In this document: piece by piece, positions 33,390 through 45,251 of the stretch | How positions within the stretch are numbered: the first letter of the stretch is position 1 | Layout of the letters: each line of letters begins with the position of its first letter | Notes under the pieces: generated by a model | Told to the model about the DNA's origin: nothing | Databases searched by the model: none | Seen by the model: the letters and a program-made list of their open reading frames with translations, nothing else | Made by a program: the position numbers and the translations under genes | Source of the DNA: Plasmodiophora brassicae | Taxonomy: Eukaryota; Endomyxa; Phytomyxea; Plasmodiophorida; Plasmodiophoridae | Assembly: GCA_039704465.1 (NCBI GenBank) | Contig: JASFAU010000007.1 | Location: 992,001-1,056,000, forward strand | Direction of reading: 5' to 3' | DNA: 64,000 nt

Positions 33390-36300
33390 ATGGGCGACCT
33401 AGCGACATTCTTCGAGGATGATTTCCTTACATCCAGTGACGATGAGCAGCGAGTTGGGGACTCCGATCCGAACGAATCCGTGTGGCAACACAAGAAGGTG
33501 AAGACTTCCAACGTCACATTCTCAAACACCAGCGTCGACGAGGAACTGATGGCGGTGGCCAAAGAGGAAGTCGCTGCGGTGTCGGCGAAGGTTCGTTCGT
33601 CGCGTGATGGGGAAAGAACACCCAGACCTCAGCGATTGCGTGAACTATTTCCTGAACGGCGTCATCAACGAGCTTTTCGACGCACTGGGGGAAGGCGTTC
33701 CGACTTCTGAGACCATCACGGGGCAAGATTTCACCGACTTTGTCAGGGTCCTGGCGTACATCTCGATCTACAAGACGACTCCTTCCATCTTTTTCGACCC
33801 GGAACGTGCACACCTGTATCCGGCAGCGGCGAACTTTTCACAGGATAAGTTCAGGGTGGTCATGACCGCGTTTAAGACGAAGCGCGATTCTGATAGCTCA
33901 ACGGCGACGACGTGGGATCGGCCGTTCTCCACTGACGCCTTGGTCCGACGAACGGAGATCGCGTTTACGAGAACGTCCTGTGCGGTGGCGTTCGTGCAGC
34001 CGCAGTCGATTCTGTCAATCGATGATGACCAATACCGGCTCACTTCTGCGTTGTCCGAAGAATTGCTCGGGTTTACCCGGGTTAACAACGAGAAGAAGGC
34101 GTCGGCGGCATTGTGTCCACGAACGCTGTCTCCTTGACGTCAGGCATTCTGCTGGGAATGCGGCTCCTTGGAAAAGGCGAAGGGTACGGCGACGTCGTTC
34201 GAATTCTGTTGATGAATATGCACTCCGTTCAGCTGCCTGAAAGCGTTCGAGGAACCAACCTTGTATGCCTTGATCGAGGGTACCTGCAGCCAAATCTGAT
34301 CCAGTACCTACTGTCATGCGGATTCGAAATCCTGGGGACGCACAAACGCATGAAGACGTTTCCGTTCTCCTTCAGCCAAGGAGCGTCGCAAGGCATGGTT
34401 GGGAACCAACTGTAAGCCCACATCGGTCTCCACCACAGCGGCCCTCTGACGATATGACTTGAACAGTGTTGTCGCGGAAGCTGGAGCGAAATCCCTCTAC
34501 GTCGCCAAACGCAAGTACGGCGAACGAACCTTGTACGCTGTGGCGTTCCGATCAGGCAGAGGTCGTGTCGTCACTATGGTTACAAGCAGATCGAACTTCA
34601 CTTCGTGGGTGTATACCGCGAAGAATGGACAGAAGTGGCTCCCGTCCCTTCCGGGGTCTCATTTGATCCAAGAAGCCATCGACGACCACGTCGTTGCACT
34701 GAGTGACGCTCAAGGCGGGCATGATTGGCACATCGTTCGCACTGGCTGCTCGAAGGTCACATCGACTTTGGCAGCAGCTGTCGTCCGTGCATTCGCTCGG
34801 TCGCTCACTGAAGGAGAGATTGAGCTTCTGCAAAGCCTGTACATTGACATTGCTGATGACGCCGAGGAACCGCCGATCGTTGAGTTTACTCGAGACGAGC
34901 TTAACGCAAAGACCGTCCATGAGCTGAAGGACTTGGCGGCGTCCCTGAACTTAACGCGTGTCTCGTCCGCCCCCAAGCCGGTACTGGTTGACCGCATTTT
35001 CGAATCGATGGCCAGCGTCAAGCTCATGACCAAGCTGCTGAAGCTATGGTTCATGAAGCCCGTTCGAAGCCCAGGAATGAAAGTGGGATCCGCCAACGAG
35101 TTCACATCTCGACGGCGCTTTCTTCCTGGATGGACATATACGGCAGCGGTTGGTCTGTCGCGAACGGCGAAATCGTTCATCGCGGTCTCCTTCAGAGCCG
35201 CGAAGTTCCCGTTCTGGCGACGTCCATCGATGGGGCCACTGTTCTCCACAGAGTCGTCGATGACGTCGTTGTATCGTCGCTTGTCTGCGTGATTGAGTTC
35301 AAGACGGCGACGGAGAACTCGACGGAACGCGAGGCCAGATCGCGATTGCAGAGCGCCAGGGACATCGTCGGTGACAGCAACTGTCGCATGTTCGAATTCG
35401 ACGCTCGCTCTCCCCTGTTCAAGACGACCGTCTGGACGGCCGCGTATCGTGGACAGTTGCTGCACCACTGCGCGACGACAACATGCAACACAGCGCTGTT
35501 CGTTAATGCATCAGGCCAAACGATCGTCTACGCGGCGCTTGTATCGTTCAGCCCGGAATGTCTGCAGCAGTACCAAGCAATGATCGCCCGCCTAGATGCC
35601 GAACTGCAGCCGTTGCTGACGGAAAGTGCACTTGCAAGCTATCCGCCGCACGTCTTCGGTCATGCTGTTGACGCATCAACGTTCACGCTTTGGCGCGATC
35701 TCGCGAGTGCAATACTGAAACGAAGGGAGGAAGGTCAAGCGCTTCCGCCTCTCCACGACGTTGTTCCCCACGTGGTGTCCATGTGGAACCACTGCAAAGG
35801 CGGCCAGGACGTCGTATCGCGGCAACTGAAGAACGTCAAGGTCGACTTCCGGTCCCTGACGCCGAGAGGTTTCATTAACGTCCGGTTTATCATGTCGTCG
35901 TTGCTGAACGCCCACATGCTACATCGCCTGCTTCTGAATTCGGACATGTGCTCCGATTTCAGCAGCTATCATAAGTGGAAGGCGTTCCTCAATTACCAGA
36001 AATCATTCAGCGACTTCCTCTGTGACGTCGCCACACACTGGGTGCCCTCGCAGAGAATGACGTCGGGAGAACTCGTCGTGGGAGAAGCCTGCATTGCCAG
36101 GCGAGCGGTCTGGACCCTCCGCGCGTACCGCGCTACAACAAGCTCGGCTTCTTTAACAGGGCAGACATGGCAACGTTCCGATTGACCATCAGCAACGACC
36201 TTACCCATTGGTCGGGGAGCGGGCCATCTCGTTCGTGTGTCGTCTGCGGTGGCCGTACCACGAGCTATTGCCAATCCTGCACGGTCAACCTGTGCTCGAC

Positions 36301-36424
36301 CAAGCACAGTCGCAACCAGAAAACCTGCTACGAGTTATTCCACTCGTCCAGGACGATTCGCAGGCGAGAAGAGCCCGCACAGTCAAGCCGCCGGGGTCGT
36401 AAGCGATCAATCGGATCTGTTTGA
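33390..36424 (+). CDS. PiggyBac-type DDE transposase, frame interrupted (possibly decayed)
   Basis: The conceptual protein has an acidic N-terminus (MGDLATFFEDDFLTSSDDEQ) and the piggyBac N-terminal domain. The first catalytic Asp lies in ILSIDDDQYRL and the second in NLVCLDRGY, followed by FEILGTHKRMKTFPFSFSQ. A SAP-like segment (TVHELKDLAASLNLTRV) comes next, then the WNHCKGGQDVVSRQLKNVKV block and a C-terminal Cys-rich zinc ribbon (CVVCGGRTTSYCQSC). Only one intron is clearly canonical, 34412-34466. Other frame changes occur near 33.57, 34.10, 35.06 and 36.09 kb. Those at 33.57 and 36.09 kb could be introns of about 26-31 bp, but the one near 34.10 kb has no splice sites and looks like a frameshift. 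The copy may be inactive. Confidence 0.75.
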
Positions 36425-36472
36425 ACTCAATGAACTCTTTCCAATTCACTCATTTGTCACCGCATTCCCAAC

Positions 36473-36722
36473 GTACAATTATTGTACGTTCCCCCCTTCA
36501 GCGTACAATAGTTGTACGATAGCTAAAATAAGCCGACCCCGGGGTGACCTGATTTGGCCAATTTTCGACATCGAGTTCCTTCTTTACCAGTGATGTAATT
36601 TCCTCGTTCTTTCAAAGGCATACTGTGTGGGACGCTGTTTATCTCAGGGAGAAACAACGGCGATTTTCGTCAAGACACAAAAAATTTCCGATGGGTCAAA
36701 GTTGAACGTACAATAATTGTAC
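36473..36722. repeat. Right subterminal palindromes of the transposon (three copies)
   Basis: CGTACAATTATTGTACG at 36473-36489, CGTACAATAGTTGTACG at 36503-36519 (one mismatch in the dyad) and CGTACAATAATTG TACG at 36706-36722. The last ends 21 bp from the right terminus. They match the left-end copies, giving five sites in the element and none that I noticed elsewhere in the window. Confidence 0.9.
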
Positions 36723-36842
36723 GTTCGCGGGGTCCGATCAGGGTTAGACACGTCAGTCCAGGGGCGAGTAGGTAGTCCCCTGCAGTGCCCAGTGGGCGTG
36801 TGGCGGTCGGCCGGAGACGGCAGTGCGGGACAGTCGTTCCGC

Positions 36843-38282
36843 ATGGCGTCGTCGTCGTCGTCGTGGGCGGCCCTGGACGATGACATCTTGTATCACATGT
36901 CGGGGTTGGCGGCGGCGGCGCCCGGCTCGTCGGGTTGGCGAGCGTCCGCCGCCGGCCTGGTCGGCATGTGCGCCGCCCTGTCGTCGCCGGACGCCTGGCT
37001 GCACCTGCGATCGCGCATGGCAATCCCGGACGCGATCGGCGCGCTGCAACGTGCCGGCCCCGATGCGCATCGGTACCTGGCGGAACTCGTTCTCGTTGCT
37101 GCGACGCAGCACCCTGCGAACCTGCATGCATGCACGAGGGACCATTTCCGCACCTTCGTTGCGGTCGTGGCCTGTGACGACGACAGTACGCCATCGGCAT
37201 TGACGGCAGCGACATCGGAGGCACGCGTCGTGGAAGGTGGTCATCGGCGAAGACGTCGACGAGTGGAGATGAGCAAGGCCTCAACGGTCGTGGCGTCAAA
37301 TGCTGCGCTGTCGCAACGGTTGCCCTCTGTGACGATGGCGATGGCGTTGTCGTTGGCAACGTTGGATGGAACTTGTGCGGCCCAGTTAAGACCGAAGGAC
37401 TTGATCGACGTCGTGATGGACGCCATTGACAGGGACTGTCGAACGGCCCGGAATGTCGGATGGCGAGCGGCGAGGTTGCACCGCCTGCTGTGCGTCGTGG
37501 AGAATTGCACTGGGTATCGCCAAGCACAGTGCTGCACGCGTGGCATAGAGCTTGCTGTGGAATGGGTGCAACGTGCACTGGACACCCGCGTCTGGCTCGA
37601 TGACGCGGACGGCGACCTGCATCTGTCGGTCTGTGCCGCGCTGCGCCTGGTCACCAACGTGACGAACGGGTGCCCGGCCTGTGCAGATGTCTTCCATTCG
37701 CGAGGCGGTATTGATGCGTGCCTGGACGTCATCCGGGTTGCGGCGCCCGAACTCGATCACAACCCGTCAAGCGCGATCTGCGACCTGATGACGTGCGCGT
37801 TCGCGCTGCTGATTAACTGTGCTGAAGTCCACGATGGATCGCAGGTAGTAGCGCTCCCGCCACAGGCTGAACGACCGCGCTGACGAATCGGCGCAGGACC
37901 TTGTTATACAGGCGCCAGTTGTCCAGTTGACCTTCGAGCTGACACGGCCGTCGTGGGAAGAACGCGCTGGTGACGAGGTTGGTCTCGATGACCTCACGAT
38001 CCACGTAATCCCTGTGTGGTGTGCACATCCGTTATCAGCGTCTGCTGACACGTACTGTGGCAGTTGAGGACCCTGTCCGGATACGTCTGCCTTCTTATTG
38101 GCCTTCTGAGCGAGAGGCATGGCCGAGTCGTTAGGCAGGCGTACCCGCTGGCAGCAATGGCCGACATTCTGGACCGATTTTCCGCACTGACACGGGCCAT
38201 TCATCCGAAGCAGGCTGCCATGATCGCCGAGATCGACAGGATCGCGTCGCGCGTTCGCACAATGTCGAAGTCGTGTACATAG
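36843..38282 (+). CDS. WAPL-like cohesin-release protein
   Basis: Three exons, 36843-37844, 37897-38004 and 38064-38282, join in phase 0 across introns of 52 and 59 bp, giving 442 residues. Helical repeats rich in Leu and Ala run throughout. The blocks VCAALRLVTNVTNGCPACAD, FHSRGGIDACLDVIRV and DLMTCAFALLINCAE, then the C-terminal TLSGYVCLLIGLLSERHG, match the order in the WAPL C-terminal domain, which opens the cohesin ring to release it from chromatin. It is shorter than animal WAPL, lacking the long disordered N-terminus. The transposon ends 96 bp upstream of the ATG, so the promoter or 5' leader may be partly element-derived. Confidence 0.75.
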
Positions 38283-38332
38283 GCCGATACACAACACAGC
38301 ATGCGACATTGCCGCTTCCGTCGTTTACCAGA

Positions 38333-39418
38333 TTAAGCCCCATCTAGATGCCTACGAGCTAGTCGCTGGAACCGCAATCGCTGGCCCATCTTGCTGAAAC
38401 CCAGCACCTTCAGGCTGTCGTCGGTGAGTTCGTACAGCGAGTCGATGTCGATTTCTTCTTTGCGGAACACGTCGATCCAGTCGCTGAACCCAAACCTGCT
38501 CAGGAACGCGTCGACTTGCGCGTCGACAAACTCGAGCTCTGTCCTCCGGGGCGGTGCCGGTCGCGCCTCAGGTAACGCCTCCAGCGCGGTCGGTTGGACC
38601 TCAGGCGATGCCCGCGACAGCGGATTGCGATGTCCACGAGGAACGTCCGTCCCGAATCGCTCTGGGCATTCCGATGAATCCGAGCGCGGTAGGTCAGCGT
38701 GGTGCAGCCTGGAGAATCCCTCCGACAGACGTCGTGCGTCAGTGTCGGTATCCTCGTCGTCATCGTCATCATCGCTGTCGACGATCAAGCCCGGTAGGGA
38801 CGAGGACGAGTCCGACCCAACACGACCCTCGCTCGACGTTAGGTCGACCCTGACCCGGCGGCCGATGTACATCCATCCATCGAGCGCATACCGGGCTGCC
38901 CGTGCACCGCAGGCATCGCTAAAGCGAATGATTGCGCAACGATGCCTGAGCCGAATCTGCTCAACGGTGCCATACGCTCCAAACGTATCGTGCAGGTCTG
39001 CAATGATGGTCTCTTCTGGGCGGTGTTCCGGCATCGGCGTCACCCAGACCTCCCGTTCGTCACACGATCTGTCGCTTCCCTCGCGGGCCCGATTGCCGGC
39101 CAGCTCCACGGTCGACCGACGCAGCTGCCCGAACAGATACGTCCCATGCAGCTCGTCGATGGCCGCTTGTGCCGATTCACCACGGTCGAACGCCACGAAC
39201 GCAAACCGTTTGTGCACGACAACGCGGGCGATCGTCCCAAACCGGCCAAACACCGACCGAATGTCCCGCTCCAACTTCGCCCAGCCTACACGATCGGGGA
39301 TCGGCGCTACGAACAGGCGGCACGGGCCACCAGGTCGCGCCGAGCGTCGGGGTCGCCCGACGCGCGACGCCGCCGCAGTCCGTGCGGACATCACGCCGTC
39401 TGAGTTTGTTGACAACAC
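38333..39418 (-). CDS. RNA-binding protein with two RRMs and a SAM domain
   Basis: Intronless, about 362 residues. RRM1 has the RNP2-like CRLFVAPIPDR and RNP1-like RFAFVAFDR. RRM2 has EVWVTPMPEH and CAIIRFSDACGARAARYAL. An acidic and Ser-rich linker (DSDDDDDDEDTDTDA) follows, and the C-terminus is a SAM domain (FLSRFGFSDWIDVFRKEEID, then LTDDSLKVLGFSKMGQRLRF). RRM plus SAM suggests an RNA-binding regulator able to self-associate or bind partners through SAM, in the style of translational repressors. The ATG at 39418 is the first in the frame; MSARTAA ten codons later is an alternative. It converges with WAPL, with 50 bp between stops. Confidence 0.85.
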   Translation of the reverse strand: MLSTNSDGVMSARTAAASRVGRPRRSARPGGPCRLFVAPIPDRVGWAKLERDIRSVFGRFGTIARVVVHKRFAFVAFDRGESAQAAIDELHGTYLFGQLRRSTVELAGNRAREGSDRSCDEREVWVTPMPEHRPEETIIADLHDTFGAYGTVEQIRLRHRCAIIRFSDACGARAARYALDGWMYIGRRVRVDLTSSEGRVGSDSSSSLPGLIVDSDDDDDDEDTDTDARRLSEGFSRLHHADLPRSDSSECPERFGTDVPRGHRNPLSRASPEVQPTALEALPEARPAPPRRTELEFVDAQVDAFLSRFGFSDWIDVFRKEEIDIDSLYELTDDSLKVLGFSKMGQRLRFQRLARRHLDGA

Positions 39419-39421
39419 CAC

Positions 39422-41223
<1,802 letters not shown>

Positions 41224-41337
41224 AGCGGCGAATCGGCGTCAGCATTGTCACAACAACGTATTTTCGTCCGGCGTTTCATCTGGTCGCAACCGTCCTCGTA
41301 GGTCGCAACCTGCGTTCGGTCCAGCAGCCGGTGTGTA

Positions 41338-44214
41338 TTATGATTCGTTAGGAGGCGGCGCCGCCTTATGCTCGTCGGTGTCGCCCTGGGTGCCGCTCAG
41401 CAACGCCGGCTGCTGCTGGTCGCCGTCATCGGCGGCCATGTCGCAGCAGGCAGCGATGCCCCGTTTCAGCATGCCCTCGTTGAGCGCCAGGAACGCCAGG
41501 AACAACCAGGCCAGGATGAAGGCGATCAGGGCGCACATGTCCTGCACGAGGCTGTAGGGCCCATTGGCAATGCCCCGCATGGCCAGGAACATGGTCCCGT
41601 CCGCCTGCATGGAGACGGGCTGCTCGACCTGGAACGCCAGGCCCAGCATCTCGTTCCTGTACAAGCCGTGCGCCGCGTACCGGTAGTAGGTCAGGTGCGA
41701 GGCGATCGTCGACAGGACCGACATGCCATCGTCCCGGTGCGACACGAGGACGCCGAACACGACCGACCAGATGTTGATCAGGACGCCGGCGAAGTTCGCC
41801 ATGCGCACGTCGCGGCAGGCGCCGGACAGGAACAGCGTCATGGCGCCCGACGCGAGCTTGTGCAGGATCAGGACGCTGGCGAACCAGAACACCTTCTGGA
41901 ACGACAGCTGGAACCCGACCAGGGCGTACGACGTCGCCGTGTACAGCAGGGCGGGCATGACCCGGAACGGGACCAGGTCGACGATCAGGATCGACATGAA
42001 CTGGGCGAACGCCGAGTAGCTGCCCGACAGGCGCTCGCGTTGCTGGACGTCGCGCTGCTCGATCAGGATGTCGACGTTCGACATGGTGACCAGCGACGAG
42101 AACATGAGCGTGACGGCGATGTACCCGAACCGGTCCAGGGCGCCGTGCAGGTCGGCGCCGACGTTCATGAAGACGAGGCCGCCGACGACGCCGCCCAGCA
42201 TCATCATGACGTTGTACCCGATCAGCAGGCGGGGCGCTCGCGCCGCCGACTGGAACGACCGGTCGCACAGGAGCTGGATCTGACGGTACGTCGAGATGCC
42301 CATCGGCTGCTGGGTCGGTTGACCGTCGTCAGCGTCGTCCGCGTCGATCGCGGACGACGTCTCGTCCCGCCACGGCGGCAGGTCAGCGTCGCGGGCGTTC
42401 ACCTGGCTGATGATGAACTCCCACGGGTTCTCGCCCGGCTCGAACAGGCGGTCGCCGTGCTCGAAGTACCGGACGGCGTCGCCGGGAGCACCCTGGAACA
42501 GGGAACGCCCGCCACGCCCCATGACGATCACCTGGTCGAACAGGGCGAACGTGTCGGCGGGCGGCGTGTGGATCACGACGACGACGGTCGTCTGCGTGTC
42601 GGTCGCCCGGCGTCGCAGGACGCGGACCAGGTCGGTGGCGGCCGCCGAGTGCTGCCCGGTCGTGCACTCATCAAGCAGGACCAGGCGCCGATCGGCGACC
42701 AGCTCCTGGGCCAGCGCCAGGCGTCGGCGTTCCCCGCCGGACAGGCCGGCGCCGCCGACCCGCCCGATCCGCTTGTCGGCGCAGTGCATCAGCGAGGCGT
42801 CGGCCAGGGCCAGCGCGACGGCAGCGTCGATCTCCGGGTCGGCGGCGCCCCTGGCCAGGCGCGTCCGCGCGCTGAACTGGACCGCCTCCCAGACGGTCTG
42901 CTCGGGCAGCGCCGACCGATCCGTCTGCACCTGGTACGACAGCAGGGCGCGCGGGTCGGCGTGCCGCGCCGGCCCGCGCGTCTCGAGGCGCACGACCGAC
43001 CCGTCCGGGTGCGCCAGGCGCTCCAGCAGCGTCGATTTGCCGCTGCCGGACGGGCCGATGATGGCGGTCAGCGTGCCGACCCGGGCCGACCCGCCGCACG
43101 GGCGCAGCAGTGTTTTGGGGGCGGAGGCCGCGCCCCGCGACAGGCAGCGCTGCAGGCGCGTGGGGCGGACGCGCACGGACAGGCCGGACCAGGACAGGGC
43201 GATGGGGGACGACCAGTGCGCGGACCGGGCCGGCGCGCTGGCCAGGCCCGTGGCGCGCACCGCGCCGGACGTCACCGGGTGGCGCAGGCGCACGATGGCG
43301 CGCGCCGTGAACACGCACAGGATGACGATCGTGATCAGGGCGCAGGCAGAGCCGATGCTGAACAGCGTGGTGAACAGGACGCTGCGTGTGGGTTCCCGCA
43401 CCGACGAATCGGTGCTGACGACGGGGGCGACGGGGACGGGCGCGTCCGGCGTGCAGAGGCCGGTGCGGCACGCGCCGTGCAACGGGACGGTCATCAACGG
43501 GATCGCCAGCATGACGTGCGTGTCGAACTGGAACGGCTTGTACTCGACGTCGACGTCGAACGGTTTCGCCGACGACGTGAACATGGAGACGCCGTGCATC
43601 GGCGACGGGCAGTCGCGTTTCGTCTGCCCGGTCTCCTCCTGGCACGACCGGCACGCCTTGACGGCGCAGGACACGCGGCGGAAGCCTGGGCCGCGCGGGC
43701 TGACCTGCTCGACGCACTCGCTGAACTGGCAGTCGAGCAGGCGCAACGACGCCGAACAGGACTTGCCCATCGGCGACATGGACCGCGCCGTCATGGCCAG
43801 CGTTGCCGTCCTGGACGGCAGGTCGAACTTCAGCGCGATGCGAACGTCTCGCAGACGGAGCGGCGTCGTGTACAGCATGGCCGTCTTGTACAGGTCGCAG
43901 TGGAGGAAGGCGGGCCCGGCGTGGTTGACGCCGTACTTGGAGAAGGACTGGGCGCGCGGGCACGTACGCTCCTGCGTGCTGAACTGGCACTCGGGGCCCG
44001 TGTACCCGGGCGGGCACGCGCAGGTCGTCATGCGCGTGAACGCGTCCGGGCACTGGCGCATGCGCCCGTGGCAGTCGCTGTCCCGGATCGTGCCGCCGTT
44101 CTGGCACGTCAGCATCGCGCCGCCGCACGATTTCAGCAGGGCGCTGTCGACCACCAGGACGACGCTCGTAGTCGCCGCGAGGGCGACGACGGCGAGGAAC
44201 GCGGCGGCGCCCAT
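41338..44214 (-). CDS. ABCG/White-type half transporter with EGF-like ectodomain
   Basis: A single 958-codon ORF with no intron. Signal-like start (MGAAAFLAVVALAATTSVVLVV), then a Cys-rich EGF-like segment (CQNGGTIRDSDCHGRMRQC, CACPPGYTGPEC) and an extracellular region of about 230 residues. Next are a transmembrane helix (CALITIVILCVFTARAIV), the ABC domain and a C-terminal six-helix membrane domain. The NBD has Walker A GPSGSGKST, signature LSGGERRR and the H-loop HTPP. The Walker B/D-loop reads LVLLDECTTGQH instead of the common LLDEPTSGLD. ABCG half transporters dimerise to export lipids or xenobiotics. The extra N-terminal ectodomain is known in some protist ABCG proteins. Confidence 0.9.
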   Translation of the reverse strand: MGAAAFLAVVALAATTSVVLVVDSALLKSCGGAMLTCQNGGTIRDSDCHGRMRQCPDAFTRMTTCACPPGYTGPECQFSTQERTCPRAQSFSKYGVNHAGPAFLHCDLYKTAMLYTTPLRLRDVRIALKFDLPSRTATLAMTARSMSPMGKSCSASLRLLDCQFSECVEQVSPRGPGFRRVSCAVKACRSCQEETGQTKRDCPSPMHGVSMFTSSAKPFDVDVEYKPFQFDTHVMLAIPLMTVPLHGACRTGLCTPDAPVPVAPVVSTDSSVREPTRSVLFTTLFSIGSACALITIVILCVFTARAIVRLRHPVTSGAVRATGLASAPARSAHWSSPIALSWSGLSVRVRPTRLQRCLSRGAASAPKTLLRPCGGSARVGTLTAIIGPSGSGKSTLLERLAHPDGSVVRLETRGPARHADPRALLSYQVQTDRSALPEQTVWEAVQFSARTRLARGAADPEIDAAVALALADASLMHCADKRIGRVGGAGLSGGERRRLALAQELVADRRLVLLDECTTGQHSAAATDLVRVLRRRATDTQTTVVVVIHTPPADTFALFDQVIVMGRGGRSLFQGAPGDAVRYFEHGDRLFEPGENPWEFIISQVNARDADLPPWRDETSSAIDADDADDGQPTQQPMGISTYRQIQLLCDRSFQSAARAPRLLIGYNVMMMLGGVVGGLVFMNVGADLHGALDRFGYIAVTLMFSSLVTMSNVDILIEQRDVQQRERLSGSYSAFAQFMSILIVDLVPFRVMPALLYTATSYALVGFQLSFQKVFWFASVLILHKLASGAMTLFLSGACRDVRMANFAGVLINIWSVVFGVLVSHRDDGMSVLSTIASHLTYYRYAAHGLYRNEMLGLAFQVEQPVSMQADGTMFLAMRGIANGPYSLVQDMCALIAFILAWLFLAFLALNEGMLKRGIAACCDMAADDGDQQQPALLSGTQGDTDEHKAAPPPNES

Positions 44215-44669
44215 CGCACCGATAGTTTGTCACAGGGACGACGACGCCGGGTCGGACGGAGCTGGGTCTCAACCGAATCCCCGCAGTCTATTTTCGGACT
44301 GCCCCAGTCGCGCCTATGTTTAGGCATGGCGGGCGTTTGAGACGGGGCGACCGTCGCCGGAGGACCATCGGCACGCCTCGAGTTATCGGATCGAAATGGC
44401 GCCGCGCGCCGCGACATGGTTCGAACCACATCGCATTTGCCCGCCTGTGCGGTGGCACGATCGTTCCGATGGCTTGGAGCAGCTGGGCGCCATCCGTCCA
44501 GTGGGCGGGCGTGAGTCAACCGGCTGCTGTCAATGGGCGAGGCGTCGGTGACGCAGCGGTCGCTGTCTGTCGTAGGTCAACATAACGTATTATTGATTCG
44601 TGTATACATCGTCGTCCGGCCGTCGACGTATAGGCTCTGCGGTTCCCTTTTATTATTATCATCGGGCGA
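44215..44669. other. Divergent intergenic region, no gene seen
   Basis: About 455 bp upstream of the ABCG and two-TM genes. No domain-bearing ORF or repeat was found. A short A/T-rich stretch (tattattattat-like, near 44.65 kb) lies just before the two-TM protein start. Confidence 0.4.
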
Positions 44670-45197
44670 ATGGCCTGTAGTCGGTCGAAGCGACCGCAGC
44701 AGCGGGACGCTGCGTCCCCTGTCGAGGCGCGACGACGGTCGCTGGACCTGTCCTGCTGCATGTCACGGTCGAATAACAGCGGCCGTCGCCATTCGTCTGT
44801 CATCATTCGCCTGGACGGGCACGACGCTGACGGGGCCCGGCGTATAAGTCGATGCGCAATACAGGAAGTGGACGACGAGGACCCCAGATGGAGACGCGTC
44901 GCCTGGACCGGCGTCGCCCTTCTATGGATTGCCGTGTTCCTCGCCATATTCCTCGCCGTTCGCTACACCAGCGACCTGGAGGCCAACGTGATCGGCGGCG
45001 TCATTGCCGGCATCGTTGGCGCGGTCGCCACCAGCGTCCTCGTGACGGCCCTCTATGCCATCTGCTGGCTCTGCACCCGCATTCGCATCCAAATCGACCA
45101 TGCCACCTTCGGCCACCGCGACGTCACCGCCGCCGACGAGGCCGCACGACTCGACCTCATCAGGAAGCAGATCGTCGAGGATCTTGGCCTGGCTTAA
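44670..45197 (+). CDS. Small protein with two transmembrane helices
   Basis: Intronless 175-residue ORF. The first 80 residues are polar and basic. Two hydrophobic helices follow: VAWTGVALLWIAVFLAIFLA and a Gly/Ala-rich one (VIGGVIAGIVGAVATSVLVTALYAICWLC). The C-terminal tail is charged and helical (DEAARLDLIRKQIVEDLGLA). No family was recognised. The hairpin topology with both ends cytosolic is typical of small organelle or ER membrane proteins. The start at 44670 is the first ATG; M31 and later Met residues are alternatives. Confidence 0.55.
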   Translation: MACSRSKRPQQRDAASPVEARRRSLDLSCCMSRSNNSGRRHSSVIIRLDGHDADGARRISRCAIQEVDDEDPRWRRVAWTGVALLWIAVFLAIFLAVRYTSDLEANVIGGVIAGIVGAVATSVLVTALYAICWLCTRIRIQIDHATFGHRDVTAADEAARLDLIRKQIVEDLGLA

Positions 45198-45251
45198 CTA
45201 TTAGCACTATACGAAGCGTTATGATCTTGCGCGACAATGCTGTGTGTCGTG

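Larger units (their letters stand above)
33072..36743 (+). mobile_element. PiggyBac-like DNA transposon with TTAG flanks
   Basis: The element is 3,672 bp. It begins CCCTGATCG and ends CGATCAGGG, a 9-bp perfect terminal inverted repeat. Both ends are flanked by TTAG in the same orientation (33068-33071 and 36744-36747), as expected for a 4-bp target-site duplication. PiggyBac elements typically use TTAA and begin CCC, so TTAG is a variant. Inside both ends lie copies of a 17-bp palindrome. The interior encodes a piggyBac-type transposase from about 33390 to 36424. The element lies between the minisatellite and the WAPL gene, and its right flank is 96 bp before the WAPL ATG. Confidence 0.85.

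Noticed and set aside
41368..44340. Forward ORF of 990 codons opposite the ABCG gene
   Set aside because: It is the antisense of an ORF with complete ABC motifs, and its composition (Arg/Gln/Gly/Val rich) shows no domain.
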